Part shown: piece by piece, positions 25,776-35,500 of the stretch
Layout of the letters: each line of letters begins with the position of its first letter
Position numbering within the stretch: position 1 is the stretch's first letter
Source: Planctomycetota bacterium
GTDB taxonomy: Bacteria; Planctomycetota; B15-G4
Direction of reading: 5' to 3'
Assembly (NCBI GenBank): GCA_029259745.1
Contig: JAJDEO010000024.1
Location: 175,507 to 239,506, forward strand
DNA: 64,000 nucleotides
Notes under the pieces: generated by a model
Database searches by the model: none
What the model was told of the DNA's origin: nothing
The model's input: only the letters and a program-made list of their open reading frames with translations
Program-made: the position numbers and the translations under genes

Positions 25776-27908
25776 ATGCGCGCTTGGCCAGGGACACCCA
25801 CTCCGCTCGGTGCCACGTGGGACGGCGAGGGCGTGAACTTCGCGCTCTTCTCCGAACATGCAACGGCCGTCGAACTGTGCCTCTTCGATCGGGAAGACAC
25901 GACGCTCGAGATCGGTCGCATCCCGCTGACGCGCACGGGCTCGATCTGGCACGGGTATCTGCCCGACGCTCGCCCGGGTCGCCCCTACGGCTACCGCGTC
26001 CACGGCCCCTACGACCCAGAGAACGGCCACCGCTTCAACCCGAACAAACTCCTCGTCGACCCCTGCGCCCTGGCGATCACGGGCGACTTCCAGTGGGACG
26101 ACACCGTCTTCGGCTACACCATCGGTCACGAAGACAGCGACCTCTCCTGCGACGGCCGGGACAGCGCCGGCGCCATGCCGCGTTCGGTCGTCGTCGAACA
26201 TGCCTTCTCGTGGGGTGACGACCGCGCACCGCGCACGCCGTGGAGTCGCACGGTGATCTACGAAGCGCACGTCAAGGGCATGACGCAACGCCACCCGGAC
26301 GTCCCCGAAGAGCTACGCGGCAGCTACCTCGGCCTCGCGACGCAACCGATCCTCGACCACCTCACGGCGCTCGGCGTCACGGCGATCGAGTTGCTGCCCG
26401 TCCACCACTTCATCTCCGAGCGCGCGCTCGCCGATGCCGGTCGATCGAACTACTGGGGCTACAACACACTCGGCTTCTTCGCGCCCGATCCGCGCTACGC
26501 AACCGGCGACCGCGGCCAGCAGGTGGACGAGTTCAAGACGATGGTCAAGCGCATGCACGGCGCGGGCATCGAGGTGATCCTCGACGTCGTCTACAACCAC
26601 ACCGCCGAGGGCGACCACACGGGCCCGACGCTCTCGCTGCGCGGAATCGACAACGCGTCGTACTACCGCAGCGCGCCCGACGCCCTGCGCTACACGATGG
26701 ACTTCTCCGGTTGCGGCAACAGCCTCGACACGACGCACCCGCGCGCCATGCAGTTGGTGATGGACAGCCTGCGCTACTGGGTCTCCGAGATGCATGTCGA
26801 CGGATTCCGCTTCGACCTCGCGCCAGTGCTCGGTCGCGGCTCGTCAAGCGACGACCGCTTCGGACGTTTCTTCGACGTCATCCAGCAAGACCCCGTGCTC
26901 GCACCCGTGAAGCTCATCGCCGAGCCTTGGGACGTGGGCGCGGGCGGCTACATGGTGGGCAAGTTCCCGGCGGGATGGTCGGAGTGGAACGCCGAATACC
27001 GCGACGTCGTGCGCTCTTTCTGGCGCGGCGACCAGAGCACCGTGTCGTCGTTCGCGAGCCGCATCGCGGGCAGCTCGGACATCTACCCGCGCGGCCCGCA
27101 GGCCTCCGTCAACTTCATCACGTGTCACGACGGATTCACGCTGCGCGACCTCGTCAGCTACGAGTCGAAGCACAACGAGGACAACGGCGAAGACAACCGC
27201 GACGGTCACAACGACAACCGCAGTCGCAACTGGGGCATCGAGGGCGAGACGTCCGACGAGGCCATCGGCGCCCTGCGCGCGCGAGTTCAACGCAGCTTCC
27301 TCGCCACGCTGGCCTTCTCGCAGGGCGTCCCGATGTTGAACGCGGGTGACGAGCTCGGCCGCACGCAGCACGGCAACAACAACGCCTACTGTCAGGACAA
27401 CGAGCGCACGTGGCTCGACTGGGACGCCTCGGCCATCAACCGCGACCTGCTCGAGTTCACGCGCACGGTCTTCGCGCTGCGACGCGCCAACGCCGTTCTA
27501 CGGCGGCGCGACGTGCTCGACGGAGCGCCGGTCGACCACAGCGGCGTCAAGGACGTCGCGTGGGTCCGTCCCGACGGTCGGGAAATGGACGATCCCGACT
27601 GGCATCGCGCCGACAACCACGCGCTCGGAATGCTGCTCTATGGTCGCGGCGGCGACGTCGTCGACGAGCGCGGACGCCCCGAACACGGCGAGACGATCCT
27701 GCTCCTCTTCAGCGGCGGAGAGCGCGCCAAACGCTTCACACTCCCCGTTCCGCGGCGTGAGGCCGATCTCGCGGCGCGCTGGTACGTCATCCTGAACACG
27801 ACCGACACGGCGCCTCAGGCCGCGCCGATCGAGCGTCCGATCACGCGCGCGTCCGTGCTCCTGCCCGCCCACTCGTTGATGATGTTGCGGCACGGCCTGC
27901 CGCGCTGA
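25776..27908 (+). CDS. glgX: Glycogen debranching enzyme GlgX
   Basis: This 710-residue cytoplasmic GH13 isoamylase-type enzyme hydrolyses alpha-1,6 branches of glycogen. Translation from the ATG at 25776 gives MRAWPGTPTPLGATWDGEGV, the normal N-terminal CBM48 opening with FALFSEHATAVELCLFD. Catalytic residues are visible: D347 in GFRFDLAPVLG, E383 in KLIAEPWDVG and D452 in TCHDGFTLRDL. WGYNTLGFFAPDPRYA and NNNAYCQDNERTWLDW are GlgX hallmarks. The full-length enzyme is directly followed, 71 nt on, by glgB; no synthase or phosphorylase gene lies in the window. It is assigned confidently from whole-length similarity. Confidence 0.95.
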   Translation: MRAWPGTPTPLGATWDGEGVNFALFSEHATAVELCLFDREDTTLEIGRIPLTRTGSIWHGYLPDARPGRPYGYRVHGPYDPENGHRFNPNKLLVDPCALAITGDFQWDDTVFGYTIGHEDSDLSCDGRDSAGAMPRSVVVEHAFSWGDDRAPRTPWSRTVIYEAHVKGMTQRHPDVPEELRGSYLGLATQPILDHLTALGVTAIELLPVHHFISERALADAGRSNYWGYNTLGFFAPDPRYATGDRGQQVDEFKTMVKRMHGAGIEVILDVVYNHTAEGDHTGPTLSLRGIDNASYYRSAPDALRYTMDFSGCGNSLDTTHPRAMQLVMDSLRYWVSEMHVDGFRFDLAPVLGRGSSSDDRFGRFFDVIQQDPVLAPVKLIAEPWDVGAGGYMVGKFPAGWSEWNAEYRDVVRSFWRGDQSTVSSFASRIAGSSDIYPRGPQASVNFITCHDGFTLRDLVSYESKHNEDNGEDNRDGHNDNRSRNWGIEGETSDEAIGALRARVQRSFLATLAFSQGVPMLNAGDELGRTQHGNNNAYCQDNERTWLDWDASAINRDLLEFTRTVFALRRANAVLRRRDVLDGAPVDHSGVKDVAWVRPDGREMDDPDWHRADNHALGMLLYGRGGDVVDERGRPEHGETILLLFSGGERAKRFTLPVPRREADLAARWYVILNTTDTAPQAAPIERPITRASVLLPAHSLMMLRHGLPR

Positions 27909-27979
27909 CACGATGGTGTCGGCGGCTCGCCGATTCCCCGTGCCGCGCCGCCCTCCCCGCCCCCTTCGAGACCCTGCCG

Positions 27980-30022
27980 ATGGACACCCCACCCACGAGC
28001 AGCTCGACGAAGCCCGACGTCATCCCCGGCCTCGGCGACGTTGACCTCTGGCTCTTCGCGAAGGGTGAGCACCGGCGCATCTGGGACGTCCTCGGAGCCC
28101 ACGCGACCACGCACGACGGCAAGGCCGGCGTGCGCTTCGCGGTCTGGGCACCGAACGCATCGGGCGTCTGGGTGTTCGGATCGTTCTGCGGCTGGCGCAC
28201 CGACGAGTGGCCCATGAAGCCCGTCGGGACGTCCGGCATCTGGGAGGCGTTCGTCCCCGGCGCGAAGGCCGGCGACCATTACAAGTACGCGCTGCGCATG
28301 CGCAACGGCGAGACGCGTCACAAGGCCGACCCCTATGGCCAAGCCCACGAAGCGCCGCCCGGACACGCCTCGATCGTCGTGGGCCCGAGCGCCCACGTCT
28401 GGGAAGACGCCGACTGGATCGAGCAGCGCACGAGCGCCGACTGGCAGCGCGAGCCGATGTCGATCTACGAGCTGCATCTCGGCAGCTGGGCGCGTCGCGG
28501 CGACGACCCCCACCGCCTGCTCAACTACCGCGAGTTCGCACCGCTGCTGATCGAACACTGCCGCCGCTTCGGCTTCACGCACGTCGAGCTCATGCCGATC
28601 TTGGAGCACCCGTTCAGTGGCTCATGGGGCTACCAAGTGACGGGCTACTACGCGCCGACACATCGACACGGCAGCGCCGACGACCTGCGCTTCATGATCG
28701 ACGCACTGCACCAGGCCGGCATCGGCGTGCTGCTCGACTGGGTGCCGGGCCACTTCCCGTCCGACGCGTTCGGCCTCGAGAACTTCGACGGCACGGCGCT
28801 CTACGAACACGAAGATCCGCGCAAAGGCTTCCACCCGCACTGGCAGACGCTGATCTTCAACACGGCGCGCGGCGAGGTGACGAACTTCCTCATCGGCAAC
28901 GCGCTCTACTGGCTCGACGAGTTCCACATCGACGGCCTGCGCGTCGACGCCGTCGCGTCGATGCTCTACCTCGACTACGGCCGCGACGACGGCGCCTGGA
29001 TCGCCAACGAGCACGGCGGCAACGAGAACCTCGACAGCGTCGCGTTCCTGCGCTTGCTCAACACGACCGTGCGCAGCGAGAAACCCGGCTGTCTCATGAT
29101 CGCCGAGGAATCGACGTCGTGGCCGCGCGTGACGCACGCCGTGAAGGACGGCGGCCTGGGCTTCCATCTCAAGTGGAACATGGGCTGGATGCATGACACG
29201 CTCGAGTACTTCGCGCTCGACCCCGTGCACCGTGGCGCGAACCACGACAAGCTCACGTTCGCGATGGTCTACGAACACAGCGAGCAGTTCATCATGCCGC
29301 TGAGCCACGACGAGGTCGTCCACGGCAAGGGCTCGCTGCTGCGCAAGATGCCCGGCGACAACTGGCAGCGCCTCGCGAACCTCAAGCTGCTGTTGCTCTA
29401 TCAGTTCACACGTCCCAGCAAGCAGCTGCTCTTCATGGGTGCCGAGCTCGCCACCGAGCGCGAGTGGAACCATGACGCGTGCCTCGACTGGCATCTCGAG
29501 CACGACCCCAGCCGGCGCGGCTTCGTCCGTTTCGTCGAGACGCTCGGGACGATGTACCGCAACACGCGCGCGTTCTGGGGGCGCGACCCCGACCCCGAGG
29601 GGTTCCGCTGGATCTCCTGCGACGACCGCCTGAACCAGGTAATCTCGTACCTGCGCGTCGGCGAGCCGGTGCCCGCTTTCGAAATCCACGAAGGCGGCGA
29701 CGAGGGCGACGACGTCACGAAGGCGAAGGTCAAGACGAGCAAGAAGAAGCAGCCCAAACGCCGTGCGCCGCGGATCGGCGCCGAGGCCGTGCGGGCGGTC
29801 GTCCTGAACCTCACGCCGGTGCCGCGGACGTCGTATCGCATCGGCGTCCCGTGGCCGGGCACCTGGAAGGTCGTGCTCTCCAGCGACGCCGACGAGTTCG
29901 GCGGCAGCGAGTGCAAGGCGACGGAGAGCGTCATCGCCGAGCCCGAGCCGATGCACGGTTTCGTGTGGTCGATCGCGCTCGATCTGCCGCCTCTGGCGGG
30001 CATCATCCTCGAGCCCAGCTGA
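27980..30022 (+). CDS. glgB: 1,4-alpha-glucan branching enzyme GlgB
   Basis: This 680-residue GH13 enzyme forms the alpha-1,6 branches of glycogen. It has an N-terminal CBM48 (GVRFAVWAPNASGVWVFGSF) and a catalytic barrel with D323 in GLRVDAVASMLYLDY, E376 in LMIAEESTSWP and D444 in PLSHDEVVHGKGSL. The C-terminal all-beta domain is interrupted near residues 575-605 by an unusual insert rich in Lys and acidic residues (EGGDEGDDVTKAKVKTSKKK). This is not typical of the family and is probably a flexible surface loop. It forms an operon with glgX upstream; an MscS gene follows 89 nt later. It may act in storage or in osmotic glucan metabolism. Confidence 0.94.
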   Translation: MDTPPTSSSTKPDVIPGLGDVDLWLFAKGEHRRIWDVLGAHATTHDGKAGVRFAVWAPNASGVWVFGSFCGWRTDEWPMKPVGTSGIWEAFVPGAKAGDHYKYALRMRNGETRHKADPYGQAHEAPPGHASIVVGPSAHVWEDADWIEQRTSADWQREPMSIYELHLGSWARRGDDPHRLLNYREFAPLLIEHCRRFGFTHVELMPILEHPFSGSWGYQVTGYYAPTHRHGSADDLRFMIDALHQAGIGVLLDWVPGHFPSDAFGLENFDGTALYEHEDPRKGFHPHWQTLIFNTARGEVTNFLIGNALYWLDEFHIDGLRVDAVASMLYLDYGRDDGAWIANEHGGNENLDSVAFLRLLNTTVRSEKPGCLMIAEESTSWPRVTHAVKDGGLGFHLKWNMGWMHDTLEYFALDPVHRGANHDKLTFAMVYEHSEQFIMPLSHDEVVHGKGSLLRKMPGDNWQRLANLKLLLLYQFTRPSKQLLFMGAELATEREWNHDACLDWHLEHDPSRRGFVRFVETLGTMYRNTRAFWGRDPDPEGFRWISCDDRLNQVISYLRVGEPVPAFEIHEGGDEGDDVTKAKVKTSKKKQPKRRAPRIGAEAVRAVVLNLTPVPRTSYRIGVPWPGTWKVVLSSDADEFGGSECKATESVIAEPEPMHGFVWSIALDLPPLAGIILEPS

Positions 30023-30110
30023 CAGATCACGGCGCTTCGAGGGCCGCGTTCTCCGTCGACACCACGCCGCCACGCGCCAGCCCTTTCGGCGCGGGCTGCT
30101 CGACGTCACG

Positions 30111-31100
30111 ATGTTCCCTTTGTCGACGTCACACCGCTTCCTCCTGACGGCCCCACTCCGAACCGCTCCGATGATTCCACTGCTGCAAGAAACACCGCCC
30201 GAAGATGACGTCGTCGTCGCCCCGTCCTTCGACATGCCAGTGTTCCAGGACTACACGGATCCGAAGCTGATCCTCGACAACATCGTCGATTGGGCCGTCT
30301 CACCCACGGGCGGCATCGCCCTCGCGATGAGCCTCGTGAAGTTCATCGTGATCCTCGTGGTGGCAGCCGTCGTGGCGCGCGTCGTCGCGAGTGTGCTCGT
30401 CGGCACGCTCGACCGCTCGCACCTCCACGTCAGTGCGCTGCTGCGTGACTTCATCAAGAACACCACGCGCAAGGTGCTGTTCCTCGTCGGCGTGATGATG
30501 GCGCTCAGCGAACTCGGCATCGAAGTCGGACCGCTGATCGCGGGACTGGGCGTCGCCGGCTTCGTGATCGGCTTCGCGTTGCAGGACAGCCTCTCGAACT
30601 TCGCCGCCGGCGTGATGATCCTGCTCTACCGGCCCTATGACATCACCGACATCGTCGAAGTGGCGGGACACACGGGCAAGGTGGCCGAGATGAGCCTCGT
30701 GTCGACGACACTCCTGACGTTCGACAATCAGGTGCTCACGGTCCCCAACGGCAAGATCTGGGGCGACGTGATCCGCAACGTCACGGCCAAGGAGACACGC
30801 CGCGTCGACATGAAGTTCGGCATCGGCTATTCGGATGACATGGACAAGGCCAAGGCGGTTCTCGTCGAGATCGTCACGGCACACGAGCTCGTGCTCGAGA
30901 CGCCGGCGCCCACGATCGAGGTTTCCGAGCTCGCCGACTCGTCCGTGAACTTCGTCGTCCGCCCCTGGTCGAAGACGGCCGACTACTGGACCGTCTTCTA
31001 CGACATCACCAAGACGGTCAAGAAGCGCTTCGACGCCGAGGGCATCTCGATCCCGTTCCCGCAGCGCGACATCCACGTCTTCCAGGAGTCGTCGACCTGA
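30111..31100 (+). CDS. Small-conductance mechanosensitive channel, MscS family
   Basis: This inner-membrane channel opens under membrane tension during hypo-osmotic shock. It has 329 residues from 30111; an ATG at 30171 (MIPLLQETPPED) is an equally plausible start. Three helices are seen, VKFIVILVVAAVVARVVASV, KVLFLVGVMMALSELG and the pore-lining GLGVAGFVIGFALQDSLSNF with its alanine/glycine pattern, followed by GVMILLYRPYDITDIVEVAG, the MscS beta domain. The cytoplasmic vestibule is complete (VRPWSKTADYWTVFYDITKT). Length and motifs match E. coli MscS plus a short N-terminal extension. It follows the glycogen genes, possibly under a shared osmotic theme. Confidence 0.92.
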   Translation: MFPLSTSHRFLLTAPLRTAPMIPLLQETPPEDDVVVAPSFDMPVFQDYTDPKLILDNIVDWAVSPTGGIALAMSLVKFIVILVVAAVVARVVASVLVGTLDRSHLHVSALLRDFIKNTTRKVLFLVGVMMALSELGIEVGPLIAGLGVAGFVIGFALQDSLSNFAAGVMILLYRPYDITDIVEVAGHTGKVAEMSLVSTTLLTFDNQVLTVPNGKIWGDVIRNVTAKETRRVDMKFGIGYSDDMDKAKAVLVEIVTAHELVLETPAPTIEVSELADSSVNFVVRPWSKTADYWTVFYDITKTVKKRFDAEGISIPFPQRDIHVFQESST

Positions 31101-31189
31101 CCAAGTGCTCGACAGCGTCGGTGCGCACACCGCAGCGCGTGGCGAAAGCCATGTCGCGCTCGGCGCAGCTCGTTCGGCGCAGCCCCTCG

Positions 31190-32533
31190 ATGCCCAACGT
31201 CGACGTGAACCGAACGGACGCCACGGGACGCACGTTCCGCACGCGCTGCTGGGCCCTTTTGGTGGTGACCATGGTGCTCGGCGCGTGTGCGGCACCGCTG
31301 CCGAAAATGGCGACGGTGCCGCCGAAGATTCGTGCCCGTGCATGGACGGGTTCGCCACTTTCGGGTCCCAAGCTGGCCGCTGCGCCGACAGAGGACGTCG
31401 AGTGGGTCTGGATCGGCGTGCGGGCACGGGCGCTGTCGAACACGTGGGCTGCGGGCTCGACCGACGTCGACAGCACGCCAGTCTCAGCGCACACGACGTT
31501 GATCCGGAGCCAGAGCGCGACGGCCGCGTTCGAGGCCACGTCGGGCCTTTCGGAGTGGCTGCGGGTCTCGCCGGCCTCACGCGCGCTGTGGGCGAACGAG
31601 ATGGGTCCCGAAAACGTCGCTTGGTTCGCCATCGCACCGTCGACGACGGTTGCCGTGGAGGTGAGTTCGTCTCGGTATGCGTCCGTCGCGCTGCTGCTCG
31701 GGCTCGATGCCGCGGGCACGCCGATGCTCGCGCTCGACGTCTCACGCGGCACCGACGTCGTCCGGCTGGGGCTGGATCTCGCCCCGGAGATCGATGGGTC
31801 GACGATGTCACTGCTCATGCCGTCGTGGCCGAGTCAGTACAGCAGCGATCCCATCGCCTTGCGCGTGCGTCTGACGACCACGCCTCCGCCGTCGCTCGAG
31901 ACGACCGAGCTCGCCGATCTCGTCGAGCTGACGCGCGAGCTGATCGCGGCATCGACTCAGCGGCCCGCGGCCGCGCCCGACAAGCCCGGCGAGGCCGTCA
32001 TCACGGCGCCGTGGCCGAGCCTTCTCCACGCTCTCGAGAGTGTCGCGCACCCCGCCTCACGCCGCGGCGCGCTCGTCTACCTCGCGGCCTCGTCCGGCGC
32101 ACGTCTCACCGAAGAGGTCGCACTCACGGCACGTCCGGCGCTGCTCCGCGCCGTCGGCGAACTCGTGACGAAGCAACGAATCGCGCGGCCGGAGCAGCTC
32201 GGCGTCGCGCTCGAGAGCGCCACCGTCGAGGCGCTCGCCGCGTTGAGCGAGCTTCCCACCGACATCTACGCGGTTGTCGTGCAATGGGCCGGCGCCGCCG
32301 GCGACGACCTGGCCGTGATCTCGGAGTTCATGGCCGGCGTGTTGTCGCTCGCCGAACTCGACGCGCTGCTCGCCAACGAGAACGCCTTCGAGCTCGACAG
32401 CTCGTCGCCCGCCGCGCGACTGCGCGCATTCCAGTGGCTCAAGATCCGCGATCTCGCGCCCAAGGACTTTCCCATCTTCGATGACAACGACACACGCCGT
32501 GCCGCGCTCGAAGCGTGGGAGGCCGAGTTGTGA
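31190..32533 (+). CDS. Lipoprotein paired with the AsmA-like protein
   Basis: This 447-residue protein runs from the ATG at 31190. An N-terminal signal with lipobox, WALLVVTMVLGAC, predicts lipidation at the Cys. The mature protein has a beta-rich first half (VEVSSSRYASVALLLGLD) and a helical second half of short Ala/Leu-rich repeats. No family is recognised. The stop overlaps the GTG of the 1,779-residue AsmA-like gene by 4 nt, so the two are translationally coupled and probably act together at the envelope, perhaps as the outer-membrane partner of a lipid-bridging protein (inference). Confidence 0.7.
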   Translation: MPNVDVNRTDATGRTFRTRCWALLVVTMVLGACAAPLPKMATVPPKIRARAWTGSPLSGPKLAAAPTEDVEWVWIGVRARALSNTWAAGSTDVDSTPVSAHTTLIRSQSATAAFEATSGLSEWLRVSPASRALWANEMGPENVAWFAIAPSTTVAVEVSSSRYASVALLLGLDAAGTPMLALDVSRGTDVVRLGLDLAPEIDGSTMSLLMPSWPSQYSSDPIALRVRLTTTPPPSLETTELADLVELTRELIAASTQRPAAAPDKPGEAVITAPWPSLLHALESVAHPASRRGALVYLAASSGARLTEEVALTARPALLRAVGELVTKQRIARPEQLGVALESATVEALAALSELPTDIYAVVVQWAGAAGDDLAVISEFMAGVLSLAELDALLANENAFELDSSSPAARLRAFQWLKIRDLAPKDFPIFDDNDTRRAALEAWEAEL

Positions 32534-35500
32534 CGGACGTCGTCAACGACCCTCGCCCCGCCGAAAAGCCGAAGAAGCGCCCGCGGCGCTGGCTCCGGCG
32601 GATCGTCATGTTCGTGCTGATCGTCTTCGTGCTGCTCGTGATCGCGCGCGTCGTCGCGCAGGCCATGCTGCCCGATATCCTCGGCGACCTCCTGCGCGAG
32701 CACGGCATCGAGTGTGAGTACGAGCGCCTCGACGTCTCGCTGACGACGTTGGACGTCGAGCTCTGGAACCTCGTGGCGCGCGATGTGTCGACGGGCGACG
32801 AGCTGCTCGACGTCGAGTACGTCCGGGCGGACGTGTCCGTCTGGGATCTCGTGCACGGCTTGGTCGTCGTGCAGCGCGTGGAGATCGACGGGGCCATCGG
32901 TCACGTCCACCGCTTCGACGACGGGCGCTGGTCGTTGACGTCCGCTCCGCCCGAGTCCTCCGCGCCGGACCCGACGGACGCGAACGAAGCACCCGCGGAC
33001 GACGCCGACGGCACGCCACCCGGCGCTGCGGACGAGCGCGCGCCGATCTCGCTCGACCCGCCGATCGGCGTGCGCGCGGTTCGCGTCCAAAACCTCGAGC
33101 TGCACGTCCACGACCACACGACCTCGCCCGTGAGCACGCTCGTCATCAACGGCGACGTGCGTGTCTCGCACGTAGGGATGCCCGAGCGCGACACGAAGAT
33201 CAGCGTGGCGATCACGTCGACGCCGCACGTCGGCATCATCCGCGTCGCGGGCTCGGCGCGCTCCGAGGCGCGCGTCCTGTCGGCGAGGCTCGGCCTCGAT
33301 GTCATCGACCTGCGTCCGCGCACGCTGCACGCCGAACTCACGGCGCTGGGCCTCGAACCGCTCGCCGACTCACTCACGCTCAGCGCGGCTCTCGAAGTCG
33401 ATCTCGCGCTCGATGAGAACGACGTCGTCAGCGGCGACGTCAACCTGCGGGATCTCGCGTTCACTGCCGACGGCGACGTGGCGCTCGGGATCGAAGCGCT
33501 CGAGGTGCCCTGTGTCGCGCTGACCACCGAGCAGCTCACGCTCGGCGATGTCCGCCTGCGTGGCGTGACCGGGCACACGTACTCCGACGCCGACGGGGCC
33601 TTCGTCGCAGGCGGGATCCGGTTCGTCCCGACGGCGAGCACACCCGAGGAACCCGACGAGCCCGAGAGCGGCGGGGCCTTTGCGTTCGCGCTCGAGCACC
33701 TCGACGTCGACGACGTCGACCTCGTCCACGAACTCGCCACCACCGAGCCGCTGACGACGATCGCGCTCGAAGCCCGCACGATCGACCTCCGCAGCCTGGC
33801 GTTCCCGCTCGACGACACGCGCCCGCCACCGTCGCTGGACATCGACGCCTCGTTGCCCGGAATCGTCTCGAACCTCACGCTCGCCGCTCAGAGTTCGCTG
33901 CAGCCCGAGCAGGGTTCGGCGACGCTGACGCTGAGCGGCAACGGCGTCGCGCTCGACGCCCTCGAGCCCCTGCTCTACGACGCTGGCCTCGCTTCGTCAC
34001 TGACCAGCGCGACGCTGGGGCTGTCGGCCGCCGTCGCCTGGGAGCGGCGCGCCGACGAATCGGTCGCGCTGCAGCTCGCACTCGAGGATCTCGCGCTCGT
34101 CAATGGAGACGACACGTTGCTTGCCGGGCTCGCCGGCGCGCACGTGCACGACCTCGTGCTGCCTGCCGACGACGGCGGCATCGATGTTCGCGAGGTGTCC
34201 GTGCAGGGCATCGCGGCCTCGGCATGGCGCAGCGTCGACGACATCTGGAGCGCGTTCGGGATCACGCCGCTCGGTCCCGACGCACCCGCGCCGACCGTCA
34301 GCGCCGCACCGCGCTATGTCCCGCTCTTCGCCCAGCGCATGCTCGAAGACGCAGCGCCCGAACCCGGCGCCGTGGCCGCCGCGCCAAGCCAACCCGACAT
34401 TCCCGACCAACCCGTCGAACCCGACGAGTCGCGTCCGCTGCACGTCGGACGCGTCGTCGTCGAAGGACCGCAGCTCACCGTCGTCGACAGCGTGCGCGGT
34501 CGCACCGTGTCCGTCGACCAACTGCGTGCCGAGATCACCGAGATCGTGATCGGCGACGGACCTCCGCGAGTCGACCGCGTCTCACTCAGCCTCGGCGCGA
34601 ACCACTTCGTGCGCACGCTGGAACTCGACCTCGCCGTCACCGACTCGGGGCCGACCTTCGCGATGCAGGGCTCGCTGACGGCCGACGGCCTGTCGCTGAA
34701 CGACATGGCCGAGGATCTCGGGCTCGAAACGTGGATGGGCGACGGGCACCTCGCCGCGACGGTCTCGACGAGCTGGTCGAGTGACGACGACGGCTTCCAC
34801 GTCGGCGGACGCGTCGACGACTTCGTGCTCGCCGACGCGTCGCGCGAGCTCTTCGCGTTCGAGGACCTCGTGCTCGAGCAGGCGACCTTCGGGGACACCA
34901 CGCACATCCCGTCGCTGACGTGGACACGGCCGCGCGTCGCGATCACGAAGCGCGACGACGGGCGCTTCGACCTGCTCGGGATCACGCTCGGCGGCGACAC
35001 GGCCGACGCGTCTTCCGCCGCACCGACGCCTGACGCCGGCGCAGCGAGTGGCGCTCCGGCAGCGCCTTCCGAGTCGGGCGGACTGCTCGACGTGCTCGCG
35101 ATCACCGGCGCCGGCCTCGACTGGACGGACCCGTCCGGGTCGTCGCGCGTCGACCTCGACGTCTCCGGTTCGCGGCTCGGCTGGGGCGCGCTCGGCCGCA
35201 AAGGCACCATCGACCTCACCGTCGCGATCCCCGCAGCCCTCGACGAGTTCAAGATCGACGGTGATCTCGACACGTCCCCCGGGGCCCTCGCCGCCCAGCT
35301 CACGCTGCTCGGCCGCGGGCTGCGCGCCGGCCCGCTCGCGCGCTACTTGCCCGAGGGCGTGGCCGTCACGTGGGATGACGCGTCGCTCGACGGCGTCATC
35401 GACGTGGCCTGGGCGGCCAATGAGAAGGGCGGTCACACGGCGCGACTCGGCATCACGAACCTGCTCCTCACGGACGCGACGCGCGAGTACCTCTCGATCC

